64,000 nucleotides of DNA from Paulownia fortunei (Eukaryota > Streptophyta > Magnoliopsida > Lamiales > Paulowniaceae), in the NCBI GenBank assembly GCA_019321725.1, contig CM033108.1, forward strand, positions 2,501 to 66,500. Direction: 5' to 3'. The position numbers and the translations under genes were made by a program. This document shows positions 10,336 through 23,000 of this stretch, piece by piece. Position 1 is the stretch's first letter. Each line of letters begins with the position of its first letter. Under the pieces are notes generated by a model. The model saw only the letters and a list, made by a program, of their open reading frames with translations. It was not told the DNA's origin and ran no database searches.

Positions 10336-13300
10336 ATGGTCATGAATTTTTTGGTCTGGAATATTAGAGGAATCGAAAATGAACCATCTCATAAACACTT
10401 ACATAATTTTTGTCAAAGCCATCGAATTAAAATACTTGTTGTCATAGAACCAAAGGTACAACTGGACAGTCATTTCTTCTGTCGCAAATTAGCTTTTTCA
10501 CAAGTTTTTGCTAACAAAAATAATAAGATTGGTATTTTATAAACCATGAGTTTGAAAGAAAAATTCTTATTAACCACGAGCAATTCTTGCACATGGAGCT
10601 GAAGTCGCACCTGCTCTTCTCCTCAATTTTATTCATATATATCTATGCAAAATGCGATATCACTGGGCGCAAAGATTTGTGAGATGGTCTCAAAAATATT
10701 GTGGATCAAAATAAATCTCAGCCATGGCTTATCGAAGGGGACTTTAAAACAATACTTCACTTGAATGAAAGAACCAATCATAACGAGAGCAAACTCACAG
10801 CTATTAATGATTTTGGAGACATGATTGATGACTATGGACTCATTGATGTGGGATATGAGGGTAGCATTTTCACTTAGACCAACCACAGAATTTGGAAGAG
10901 ATTGAATAGAATTTTATACTCTGAGGATTGGTTGAATCTGTTCCACACTACAAAAGTCAGCCACCTGTCCCGAATTTGGTCAGACCATTCCCCACTTTTG
11001 ATTACCATGAGTATGAATTCCACTACATCTCCTTCCTCTTTTAGATTCTTGAAAATGTGGATTAGACATCATTCATTTCATGAAACCGTTCAAACTTCAT
11101 GGCAACAACCAACAGAAACTCAAGGGATGAAAAACCTTCAACAGAAACTCTATCGTCTTAAACAGCTCCTTAGGTGGTGGAATAAAAATGTTTTAGGGAT
11201 ATATTTGAAAATATCAAGAAAGCTGAACAAGAAATGGCTTAGAAAGAACAAAAGTTTGAGAAGGAACCAAGTGACTCTAATCTAAGTGAGCTGAAAAGAT
11301 ATACTGTTGTGCTCACACATGCCTTAACAGTTGAGGAATATTATTGGAGACAGAAGGTTGTCTATAGATGGGTTGATGAAGGCAAGAGAAACACAAAGTT
11401 CTTCCACTCACTTGTGAAGAAAAAAAGAAGCAAATTCAGAATTCACTATATCACACATAAGGGGGTTCACTTAACTGATCAGGGGGAAATTAAGCAATCA
11501 GCTGCAGAATACTTCCAATCTATCCTCACAAAAGACATTCTAGAATTATCACAAGAAAATTTGGACTGCCTCCTACTTATCAACCGGGACCCTGAGACTA
11601 AAAATTTATGCTCTTCACCTTCTCTTGAGAAAATTAAACATGCTATTTTTGACATAGAACCAGATAGTGTTGCTGGCCCGAATGGCTTTTCCACTGCCTT
11701 TTTTTAGCACTGTTGGGACATAATACACATTGACGTTAAGAAAACGGTTGAGGATTTCTTCAGCAGGAATGATATGCCCAGAAGCTACATCGCCACATCC
11801 CTCGTACTGATTCTGAAAACTAAAAACCCCCAGACTTGGAGTGAATTTAGACCAATCAGCCTGTGCAACGTAACGAATAAAATCATTTCAAAGATTCTTT
11901 CCAATAGACTTGTCAATGTTCTTCCAAATATCATCTCACCTACACAAAGTGGCTTCGTCAAAAGGAGACTCATAAGTGATAATATTTTACTTGCCTAGGA
12001 AATAATACATACCATCAATGCAAAGCGCAAGTATGATAATGTTGCTTTGAAACTAGACATGAGTAAAGCATATGACAGAGTCCAGTGGGACTTCCTTTAT
12101 AAGGTGCTGAGGAAGATGGAATTTCCGGATAAATAGATATCACTTGTTCAAAGGTGTATTGAACAGTGTTGGTTTTCTGTCGTCATCAATGGCACAACTT
12201 TAGGATTTTTCAAGTCGAGTAGAGGCCTAAGACAAGGAGACCCCCTATCCCCTTCCCTCTTTATCATTGCTGCTGAATTTCTCTCTAGGGGCCTAGACTT
12301 TCTGTTTCAGAAACATAAAGACATGAGATACCACAGTAATGGTGGCATTAATATTTTGCATCTTGCATACGCTGACGATATCATCATTTTCACCAACTAC
12401 AAAGAGAAATGGCTTCGTAGACTGATGGAATTCTTAGAACAATATTGTGCAGCCTCAAGCCAACTCATTAATAATGGGAAAAGCTATTTCATTATCAGCG
12501 ACAGATGCTCAAATCTAATGGTACAAAGGTTGCACTGTATTACTATTTTTTCTCTCAAACACCTCCTCGTAACCTACTTGGGAGCTCCACTTTACAAAGG
12601 CAACAAGAAATGCACACTTTTCCAGGATCTAATCTGTAAAATGAGAAACAAGTTGCAAGGATGGGAAAAATCCACGCTATCACACGGTGGTAGATTGGCT
12701 TTGATAAAAAGTACTTATCCACAATGCCTATCTACCTTTTGTAGGTTCTTCAGCCACCTAAAGAGGTTATTCACTGCATTGAGCAGATTATGGCAAGATT
12801 TTTTGGGGGCACTTATGGTGAGCATAGACGAATGCATTAGGTTTCTTGGGATACCATTTGTGAACCAATTGAAGAAGGTGGCCTTGGGGTCAGAAAACTA
12901 ACATATATGATTGAAGCTTTTTCTCAAAAATTATGGTGGAGATTTAGGTTACTCTCATCTCTCTGGGCCTTATACATGCAACAGAAATATTATGGATGCA
13001 TCTTCCCCATGGCTGTGAAAGTCTCTGTTCATGACAGTGCTACATGGAAAAGAATGTGCAAAGTTAGACAGAAAGTACAAGATAACATTTTTTGGACTTT
13101 GGGGGATGGTCAGGCTTATTTATGGCAGGATCACTAGATTGGCGATGCTTCTCTCACCACAACTCTCCAAAAGAATTTAGTTGGTTACAGTGCAGTAAAT
13201 TTCTATTAGCATAATGGGCAATAGAACAGCAGCAGGCTTAGACAACATCTACCTCAGCATATGGTGGAAATGATATGTAATGTGCCACTTTTTGACTTCT

Positions 13301-14380
13301 CTAAGGATGGATTGAAATGGAAACTTTCTTCTCATGGGGAATTCTCTATTAAATCTGCTTGGAATTCAATTCGTAACAACAAGATAAAACACAGCTTCTG
13401 GGAAATCTTTGGCGCTCTCATTTTACTCCTACCATGTCTATATTTTTTTGGCACCTCATAAACAACTGGATCCTTGTGGATACTAGACTACAAGGAAAAG
13501 GATTCGCGTTAGCCTCTAAATGTCACTGTTGTGCTTCAGCAGTGGAATCTATACCCCATCTTCTCATTTTCGGGTGCTCAAGCGAGGGCTGTCTGGGAGC
13601 ACTTTGCTCACCTCTTCAACATCAAACATCCTCAAACTGAAAATCTGGTCCTTCTCTTCTAATATTGGAAACTTTCCACACCTTATGCTTATCCTACATA
13701 TATACGAATCCTCATTCCCCTCCTCATCTTTTGGTTCTTCTGGACAGAGAAAAACAATGCCAAATACAGAAAGAAAGAATTTAATGCTAACGGAGTTATT
13801 ATGAAAATCTATAATCATCTTTTTTGTCTCTTTAAATGCTAGAAATTAACAAAGAATCTATACAGAGGTGACATGGACATTGCAACACAACTTGACTTTT
13901 ATTTTCCACCAGAGATAGTTAAGAAGGCTCAACAGGTTCTTTGGAGAAAGCCACATGTTGGTTAGTTCAAGCTTAACACAGATGGTGCAGCTAAAGGAGG
14001 AACGGGACAGGCAGCCGTGGGGGGCATCATAAGAGACCATCTTGGAAACGTTACTTTGGCATATTATGATTACATTGGAAGTCGAAATAGCATGTATGCT
14101 TAAGTTTTTGCAATCACTAGGGGACTCGAATTGGCTAAAGAACAAGGGATTGCTAACCTATGGATCGAAGTAGATAATCAAGCAGTCATTAACCTTTTTT
14201 CCACATCACATGGGCATTGGAGATTACAGGAAATGTTGGCAAAAAGTAAATACATCATGCAACATATGAACACTTCCCTTACTCATATTTTTAGAGAAGT
14301 AACAAAGTTGCAGACTTTCTGGCAAATGAGGCATGCACTACAAAGACCTCCAGGATTTTCTCACCACAACAACTTTTAGG
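10336..14380 (+). pseudogene. LINE ORF2 remnant: endonuclease, reverse transcriptase, zf-RVT, RNase H
   Basis: ORF2 starts MVMNFLVWNIRGI, the usual endonuclease start. The endonuclease continues with WLIEGDFKTI near 10730 (family GDFN, here GDFK) and ends SDHSPLLI near 10980. Reverse transcriptase runs from GPNGFSTAFF (about 11678) through ILKTKNPQTWSEFRPISL, the palm motif LKLDMSKAYDRVQW (about 12048), GLRQGDPLSPSLF (about 12227) and the intact catalytic LAYADDIIIF (about 12362). A zf-RVT segment with CHCC...HLLIFGC lies at 13290-13610. An RNase H domain (NTDGAAKGG...GGIIRD and WIEVDNQAVINL) lies at 13970-14200. Stops at about 10540, 11282, 11705, 11996, 12135, 12899, 13136 and 14101, plus shifts, break it up. 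Confidence 0.88.
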
Positions 14381-14654
14381 TCCGATCATTGGATTACTTA
14401 GAGTTGATCAGCTCGATATACCAACTTTCAGATTGACATGATACTCAGCTTTTGGGATTGTATAGCTGCACTTTATTTCTCATTTTTCATTTCTTACTCG
14501 AAGATAACGCTTTGTAAAGGAGTAGTACTTCTAGTTTTATTTTTGCTCACTTTTGTAAAACTTTGTGTACTACATCCTCAGATTTATATATACACAGGTT
14601 GGGGGTCATCGCTTTAACCCCCACTCGACAGTGGGTGTTTTGATTTTAAAAAGA

Positions 14655-15272
14655 CAAGGGTCGAATTTTATATTGGCCACTGATAAATCTCCATGCACAC
14701 CAGTGCAACACCCAATATACCCCATTTGTGATTGTCAATCAATCAGAAGATATATCAAAGTGCTGCAGGATGCACACAAGACTACCATCATACCTCAAGT
14801 TTGAGGACTAGTCGTGTACTATCGCAATATAAAAATTCTTGTTTCAACGGGCAAAGCCTCCAACTAAGACATGTTCGATGTACTTGTTCCCTATCAAGCA
14901 CCCAATACATACACTTACGTCTCTACGCTAATGCCAATGAATTGTGACATCCTCGTCTCATGAGCATGCATCATATGTGCGAGTCTTACTGAGCTATTTG
15001 ATGTCTCATCTCAAAAAGCTCTTGACTCAAAACTTATTTTAGACCAAAATTTAAGAGGCATGTTCCATGATCGATATCATATGAGCGACCATGCCCCGTA
15101 GCTAAATTTAGTATAAGGACTTTATCTAATATGCAAAAATAAAAGATGTAAGACATAAGATAAAAAAAAAATATCTTTTTATTAATATGATTACCAATAA
15201 GATTGTCTTTACAAAAATAAAATAGTATAATGCACCCAATCCAATTGGAGCGTTGGACATCCTACTCTAACA
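14655..15272 (-). repeat. LTR-like repeat, copy 1 (probable copia LTR fragment)
   Basis: This about 620-bp stretch closely matches 18882-19510 in the same orientation; for example, both hold TCATGAGCATGCATCATATG and GACCATGCCCCGTAGCTAAA. On the minus strand both begin TGTTAGA.TAGGAT..CCAAC, resembling the start of Ty1/copia LTRs. No polypurine tract or primer site lies beside it, so I read it as a solo or truncated LTR. Its inner edge coincides with the LINE 3' end, suggesting that the LINE inserted into it. Confidence 0.55.
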
Positions 15273-18200
15273 TTAAGACACCCAGTTGATGCTAAAGCGT
15301 GAAAAGAGTTTGAAAAATTACATAAAATATTTACAGATGATACTAGAAATGTTCATTTAGGCTTGGCAACTGATATTTTAATCCATTTTAAAACATGTCA
15401 ATGCTTACAGTATGTGGCCAATTTTACTTGTGTCATATAATTTGCTCCCATAAAAAATGATGAAACCATCATATATAATTATTTCTCTTTTAATTCATAA
15501 ACCTAAATCACCTAGAAAAGAGATAGATAAATATCGTGGCCATTATATTGAAGTTATCAAAAAATTTATTTTAGTTGAGAGACTTTGCAATTATAGAAAC
15601 ACTATTATTTTCACCATATTATTTTCAATTTAGTTTTATGGTTTTAAACTCTACACTATTTAAATTCAACTGAGGAATTGCAATATCGTCAAACATGCAA
15701 ATTAGATTTTTAGTGTGACACTTAAACTGAAACTTTAATTTTTATGTTGAGCTTTAAGAATACAGACTCAATCCAACAATGATGCAAATTTATTTGAATT
15801 TGGGTGAAGTCTCTTCTTATACTTCTTATTTCCATGTATTTCGGTGTGGAGATGGGCAGGGTACAAAGGGAGGTAGGTTAGATCAATTTTAAATAAGAGT
15901 CATTCTTACAGCAGACATCATTTACAACAAAATCAACTGGCCTCAGTAGACCACAAAGCAGATATTTCTAAAACATATATTAGTAATAGAATAATAGGAA
16001 CAAATAGTAGGATGCACAAGGAGTAACACAAAGATACCTCATTTTTTCTTAGCCGGATGCAATATGCCCTTCGCATATAGACAAGCCAGCAAAATTCTGA
16101 AATGAAGTGATGTCTATTGTCAGGTATCAAACATGATCATATTTTTGGTCAACATAAGGAAATGAGAGAAACTGGCCACAAATAAAGTCAGATGACAAAC
16201 TAGATGTATTTTATATCATAAGTCAGATAAGTGTTGAAGTAAGTGAATAAAAATAGATTGGGAAATGACTAATTTAATAGAAGAATAATGCATCTTGATC
16301 TTAAGTGCACAATTGAAAATTTTGCTGAGTCAATATGAAAATTAAATTGTCAAAAAGCAGAGCAATACATACAGGAATTTATAGGATTTTAAGATAAGCG
16401 GCTGGAAAAATATACCTTCGCATCCATGTGGCCTATAAACGAATGGAGAGGATAATCAAGAACTCTCTCATAAATGAAGCATGAATTTAACACTCACTAG
16501 AAATCTTTCCCTAAAATCTTCAAGTGAATGCGCAGTGAGCCAAGTCAAACTCCACCTTACTGCTGATAAAACTGGGCGGGAAAGGCAGCACTCCTTGCTG
16601 CATTTACCTATCTTACTGCTGGACATTCCACTTATTCCTCCATCAAGGTATCTAACTAGGTTTCTTCTTCTTTCTCTGGTATCTACTTCCACACTACTAA
16701 CACACTCATCACGCAAATATCTTTAACATGCATAGGATAAGGTTCTTCAGGTCTGCAACATCTTGTCGCTTCTTGCTAGTAAGAACTGTCCATATAAGAT
16801 GTTTACCTTATGGTGCAATTAGTAGAGATTTAAGAGGAGGTGACCAGATTGACAAAAGGGTTTTATGAGTGGAATATTTTAAATTTGAGAAACTCAATTA
16901 ATTTTTTTTTTCGTTCAACTTTATGAAATGTCCCATTTAGGTGAACCTTTCGTGAACATTTAGTACATTTTAACCAATGATAAAAGCATCAAGAAAAACA
17001 CTAGCGTTCTTCCCATGAAAACATGCCCCTCACTTTGAAGAAACCTTTGAAAAGCTTCTCTAAAAGAACATCCCATATATTCTCCATATAAGAATAAAAG
17101 AAGCTGTTTCAAGAATCTTTATGAACTGAAGGTTGTATCTTAAGATGTTTAGTACTTATAACTTGAAAAACCAAGGTCAGCTTTTCTTCAAACAAAAGAA
17201 AGGGCAGCCAGAAATAAAAGGTTTGAGAAAAAGAAGTATGGGGAGGATATTTTTTGACCTCTTATACCACAACTTTAAGTCTCCATCACAAGACAAATTG
17301 ATATGTGTCTCTCAGCTCATAAAGGGTATCTTGACCAATCTGCACACAATTTTGAGTGTGAAACTAAGTGGTATATCCATTCTTGCATATACAGATATCG
17401 GACCTTGAGAAAGAGAGATGAAGTGGCGGAGGGAATAGAGCGAGAGGTGAAGTGGGGGAAACAAAGGCTAAAAGCAGCGGGTAGAGATGAGAACTGGAGA
17501 TTTCTGAAGAATTGTCAAAGCTGTCAAAACTGCCACCCATCTATCAACATCTATTAGATGTTGAAAATCCATTCATTTAAAAAAAATGAAAGAGAAAAAT
17601 ATCTGGTTAAGATCAGCACATGGGCTTGGGATTGATAGAATTTCAAATAAAAATTAGGTCGAACTGAAGTTTTCCAACTCACCCTATTATTTCTTGAAAA
17701 TGTTTTCATTAATTCCGAAAATAATTATTTTTAAAAAATAAATTAAAACATCTCAAAGTTAAAGGAAAAAAGAAAAATTTTGTCCAATAAGTTGTCCTAA
17801 ATGGATATCTTTTAAATTGGTACAATTTAATTAATCTGTAATAACTTTTTAAAATTGACATATTTAGTCTAGTTTATATTGAAAATTACTAATATAGCAC
17901 AAAAAACTATCGAAATTTGCAGATATGAACTATAATTTGGGATTTTGGATTTGAATGAAAAATTACATAATGTGACAATTATGTAGATAAAGGAATAAAA
18001 ATAAATAAAGTATGTACAATTTTCAAGTGAACATAAGAAGATAATAATTTATTTTATATTCATTCTTTTTCTACTTGTAAAATTTAAATATATATATATA
18101 TATATTTTCTCCTCCATCTTCAAAAAAATTGCAAAATTTCAAAAAAATAAAATAGTTTACAAGTTTTTTTAATAATTTCCTTTTTAAAATATAAATAAAT

Positions 18201-18455
18201 TAGAAAATTATAGAAAAGAAAAAAAAGAAAATTTTAGTAACAATTTATATTAAAAGTTAGAAAGTATTTTCTAATCAAATTAAGTTCAATTAAATAATTC
18301 AATTACTTAATTGAATAATTTAATTTAACAATTAAATTAAATAGAACCATTAATTAATTAATAAATCAGTATTAATTAATTAATTTCCAACCATTGGATA
18401 AATTCTAAAATTTAGAAATGTTACTTTCTATAAAGATGTATGACCCTCTTAGGTT
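15273..18455. other. AT-rich intergenic DNA, nothing assigned
   Basis: Several short open frames occur (for example around 15933-16130 minus, 16468-16726 both strands and 17133-17557 plus). None has a recognisable domain, codon pattern or splice context. 18090-18110 is a short TA run. 18240-18380 is rich in TTAATTAATT-type motifs and may be the outer part of the LTR-like repeat at 18882-19510. Confidence 0.5.
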
Positions 18456-18595
18456 CACTACTAAACTAGTAGTAGGTTTGCAATATTTGCAACTTATGAA
18501 TAACAATTATTCCAATTAATTAATCCACTACTAAACTAGTAGTAGGTTTGCAATATTTGCAACTTATGAATAACAATTATTTCAATTAATTAATC
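18456..18595. repeat. 70-bp tandem duplication with internal palindrome
   Basis: Two adjacent 70-bp units differ at one or two bases. Each starts near CACTACTAAACTAGTAGTAG, itself an imperfect palindrome around ACTAGT, and continues TTTGCAATATTTGCAAC. It probably lies inside the LTR-like repeat that ends at 19510. Confidence 0.85.
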
Positions 18596-18881
18596 CACTT
18601 GGAATCAACTCCTTAATTACAAAAACCTCACTATCCATGAAAATACTTAGTAAGTACTCATGTCAAATTAGTCTTAGGTGTGAAATAGCGAGTAAACATA
18701 TTTCAGTTGCGAGTACCATACACGTAAGGTTCTTTCGATAAGTCGAAATCTTAAATGATTCAATAACTATGATCCTATTTCAAGTTCCAATGATTTTTTA
18801 TCAATCATGATTCATCTTGCCTTAATCAAGGTTTTTGAATTACGAACTATAAAAAAACACAAGAGATTCCCTTGTTTAAAA

Positions 18882-19510
18882 AGACAAGTGTCGAATTCTA
18901 TGTTGACTGCTAACAAACCTCTATTCACATCAGTGCAACACCCAACATACCCCATTTGTGATTGTCAAGCAATAAGAAAATATATCAAAGTGTCAAAGGA
19001 TGCACATAAGGCTACCATCGTGCCTCAAGTCTAAGAACTAGTTGTGTACTATCGTAACACATAAATTCTTATTTCGACAAACAGAGCCTCCAACTAAGAA
19101 TTTCTTACGGACCATGTTCGGTGTACTTATTTTCTAACAACACCCACATACTTGCACTTATGTCTCTACGCTAATGCCAATGAAATATGACATCTTCGTC
19201 TCATGAGCATGCATCATATGTGCGAGTCTTACTGAGCTATTTGATGTCTCATCTCAAAAAGCTCTCGACTCGAAACTTATTTAAAATCAAAGCTTTAGAG
19301 GCATGTTCCATGATCAACATCATATGTGCGACCATGCCCCGTAGCTAAATTTGGTATAAAAATTTTATCTAATGTGAAGAAATAAAAAATGCAAAACATA
19401 AGATAAAGAAAATATTTTTTTATTAATATGATTTCCAATAAGATTGTCTTTATAAAAAAAAAGTATAATACACTCAATTTAATTGGGGTGTTGGGTATCC
19501 TATTCTAACA
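18882..19510 (-). repeat. LTR-like repeat, copy 2 (probable copia LTR)
   Basis: This is the second copy of the repeat at 14655-15272. Its minus-strand start (TGTTAGAATAGGATACCCAA at 19510) looks like a copia LTR 5' end. The sequence probably extends left of 18882 beyond the part shared with copy 1, which is cut there by the LINE. The 18882-19510 and 14655-15272 copies could instead be the LTR pair of one element, but the intervening DNA shows no gag or pol. Confidence 0.55.
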
Positions 19511-20039
19511 TTAGGGTGGGGATTTAGGTGTAGTAATTTGTGTTAACTTGTGAATAGATTTAGATGAAAAAAGAGATAGGTGATGGTTTGGGGTGTAGAT
19601 TTCGATAGAAGAAAAAAATAAGAAAGAAAAAGAAAAGAGGGATGGTGGTAGGTAGGTGGGTAAGGAATGGAATAAGATGAAAGAGAAAAGAAAAAGAAAT
19701 AAAAAAAATATTTTTTTTGAAATTTTATAAAATAAAAAATGAATAATTATACTTCCTCCCATGTGTTGTCTGAGTGGAACAATTTCAATTTTTTTTCCAC
19801 TAATAATACACACAAGCATTATATTAGTTATTTTTCCTCCAAATAGAATAAATTCTCAAATTATAGTCCATGTCAACAGATTCCAGTGATTTATTGTGCA
19901 ATATCAGCAATTTTAGGCAAAATTGAATTCCTTAGCGCTACAAGTTTTTTTTTGTCGGTGGGTTTTTTTTTTCAATATCAACGATTGTCCTATTATTTTC
20001 AATGAAAAAGTATACTTTAACAAGTTATAAAATATATTT

Positions 20040-23000
20040 AATTGTATAATTTCATGAAAAACTTACATTATTTTGAGAGAAATAATATATTTTCTATTTT
20101 TTATTTGTAATTGTGGCTAAATATTGAAAAAGCGACTCAGAATGTTGCTACCTATTTTGGGGTTTTTTATTAAATTTTTATTTTTAATTAATTTTTTTGT
20201 TTTCAAAAATTTATGTTCTAAAAAACTTACATTATTTTCAATGAGAGAAATAATATATTTCCTAGTTGTATTTTAATTATGGCTAAACATTGTAAAATCG
20301 ACTTAGAATGTTGGTACCTATTTTGACCTTCTTTGTTAATTTTTTATTACAATTTATTTTTTTCTTTTTAAATGTTTACGTTCTAAAAAAAATATTTTTT
20401 TCTCATAAATTAATAGTGCATGATATAACACAGAAGTTAGAATGAGGAAAAATAGTTTTCTAATATTAAGGTTTAATAAGATTAAAAATTTAAAAACTTA
20501 ATACCCATTTCTTACTTACGTATTCAAATTATAGTTTAGTTAGATTGTTTTTTTCTTTTTATTTTATAATTTCAAGGAAAACTTACATTATTTTCATTGA
20601 GAGAAACAATATATTTTCTATTTTTATTTTTAATTATGGTTAAATATTGAAAAAACGACTTAAAATGTTGTTACCTATTTCGGATTTTTTTATTAAATTT
20701 TTATTTTAATTGATTCTTTTTTTTTTTAATGTTTACGTTGTAAAAAATTATTTTTTTTCTCGTAAATTAAAAGCGTATGCTATAACAAAGAAATTAGAAT
20801 GAATAAAAAAAAATATTTTTCTACTGTTAAGGTGTAATTAGACTAAAAATTTAAAATTTTGATACCCATTTCTCCATTACATATTAAAATTATAGTTTAA
20901 CTAGATTGTTTTTCTTCTTTTTACTATATAGTTTAATGGAAAACATATATTATTTTCAATGAGAGAAATAATATATTTCCAACTATTATTTTTAATTATG
21001 GCTAAAAAATAAAAAAGTGACTCAGAATGCTGCTACCTATTTTGGGCATTTTTATTACATTTTTATTTTAACTGATTTTTTTTCTTTTTAAAAGTTTATG
21101 TTGTAAAAAATTATTTTTTTCTAATAAATTAAAAGCGTATACTATAACACAAATGATAGAATGAGGAAAAATACTTTCCTACAATTAAGGTTAAAAAAGA
21201 TTTAAAATTTCAAAACTTGATACTCATTTCTTGCTTACGTATTCAAATTATAGTTTAAGTGGATTATTTTTTCTTTTTATTATATAATTTCAAGCGAAAT
21301 TTATATTATATTCATTAATAGAAATAATATATTTCCTATTTTTATTTTCAATTATGGCTAAATATTGAAAAAGCAACTCAGAATATTGCTACATATTTCG
21401 GGATTTTTTATTCAATTTTTATTTTAATTGACTTTTTCTTTTTAAAAGTTTACATTCTAAAAAAATTCTAATAAATTAAAAGTGTATACTATAACAAAAA
21501 GGTTAGAATGAGAAAAAATACTTTCCTAATGTTAAAGTTAAATAAGATTTAAAATTTAAAAACTTGATACATATTTCTCCCTTACGTATTAAAATTATAG
21601 TTTAACTTAATTACTTTTCCTTTTTACTGTATAATTTTAAGAAAAACTTACATTATTTTCAATGAGAGAAACAATATATTTCCTACCTTTATTTTTAATT
21701 ATGGCTAAATATTGAAAAAATGACTCAAAATGTTGCTACCTATTTTGGGGTTTTTTATTAATTTTTTATTTTTAATTAATTTTTTTCTTTCTAAAAATTT
21801 ACGTTCTAAAAAAATTATTTTTTCCTAATAAATTAAAAGTGTATCCTATAACACAGATGTTAGAATGAGGAAAAATACTTTTCTAGAGTTAATGTTAAAT
21901 AAAATTTAAAATTTAAAAACTTTATACCCATTTATCCCTTACGTATTAAAATTATAATTTAACTGGATTGTTTTTTCTGTTTACTGTACAATTTGATAGA
22001 AAACATACCTTATTTTCATTGACATAAATAATATATTTCCTACTTTTATTTTTAATTATGGCTAAATATTGAAAAAGCGACTCAAAATATTGCTACCTAT
22101 TTCGGGATTTTTTATTCAATTTTTATTTTAATTGACTTTTTTTTTTAAGTTTACGTTCTAAAAAAATTGTAATAAATTAAAAGTGTATACTATAACAAAA
22201 AGGTTAGAATAAGGAAAAATACTTCCCTAATGTTAAAGTTAAATAAAATTTAAAATTTAAAAACCTGATACCCATTTCTCCCTTACGTATTAAAATTATA
22301 GTTTAACTTAATTATTTTTTTTCATTGTATAATTTTAAGAAAAACTAACATTATTTTCAATGAGAGAAACAATATGTTTCCTACTTTTATTTTTAACTAT
22401 GGCTAAATATTAAAAAAACGACTCAAAATGTTGCTACCTATTTTGGGGTTTTTTATTAATTTTTTATTTTAATTGATTTTTTTCTTTCTAAAAGTTTACG
22501 TTCTAAAAAATTTATTTTTTCCAAATAAATTAAAAGTGTATCCTATAACACAGAGGTTAGAATGAGGAAAAATACTTTCCTAGAGTTAAGGTTAAATAAG
22601 ATTTAAAATTTAAAAACTTGATACTCATTTATCCCTTACGTATTAAAATTATAGTTTAATCGGATTATTTTTTCTTTTTACTATACAATTTGACAGAAAA
22701 CATATTTATTTTCTTTGAAAGAAACAATATATTTCCGACTTTTCTTTTTAATTATGGCTAAAAATTGAAAATGCGCTTAGAATGTTGGTACCTATTTCGG
22801 GTACTTTTATTGAATTTTTATTCAAATTATTATTTTTCTTTTTAAAACTTTACATTCTAAAAAATTTATTTTTTTCTACTAAATTAAAAGTGCATGCGAT
22901 AATAAAGGAGTTAGAATGAGGAAAAATACTTTCCTACTATTAAGGTTTATTAAGATTAAAAAATTAAAAACTTAATACCCATTTCTTGCTTACGTATTCA

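Larger units (their letters stand above)
8863..14652 (+). mobile_element. L1-type LINE, right part
   Basis: This holds the ORF1 zinc knuckle and tail, ORF2 (endonuclease, reverse transcriptase, zf-RVT, RNase H) and a 3' end. The end shows the typical plant LINE tail GGGGGTCATCGCTTTAACCCCC...GTGTTTTGATTTTAAAAA at about 14585-14652. With 1-713 the LINE is at least 6.5 kb. Many stops and shifts make it inactive. It appears to have landed in an LTR-like repeat that continues at 14655. Confidence 0.88.

Noticed and set aside
15943..15970. Short similarity (CCACAAAGCAGATA) between this spot and aminoacylase intron 3 near 31928, suggesting a duplicated gene fragment
   Set aside because: The match is only about 14-17 bases and does not extend on either side.
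16468..16726. Overlapping open frames on both strands, possible exons
   Set aside because: Neither strand gives a recognisable domain, and no splice-consistent chain could be built with neighbouring frames.
17133..17557. Two overlapping plus-strand frames
   Set aside because: The composition is irregular, there is no homology that I recognise, and no neighbouring exon supports a gene.
14655..19510. One complete LTR retrotransposon bounded by the two LTR-like repeats
   Set aside because: The 3.6 kb between them has no gag, pol, primer site or polypurine tract, and the copies are better explained as separate LTR remnants.
19511..19819. Minus-strand frame of 102 residues rich in Phe, Leu and Ser
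   Set aside because: It is low-complexity translation of A/G-rich DNA, with no domain and no flanking exons.
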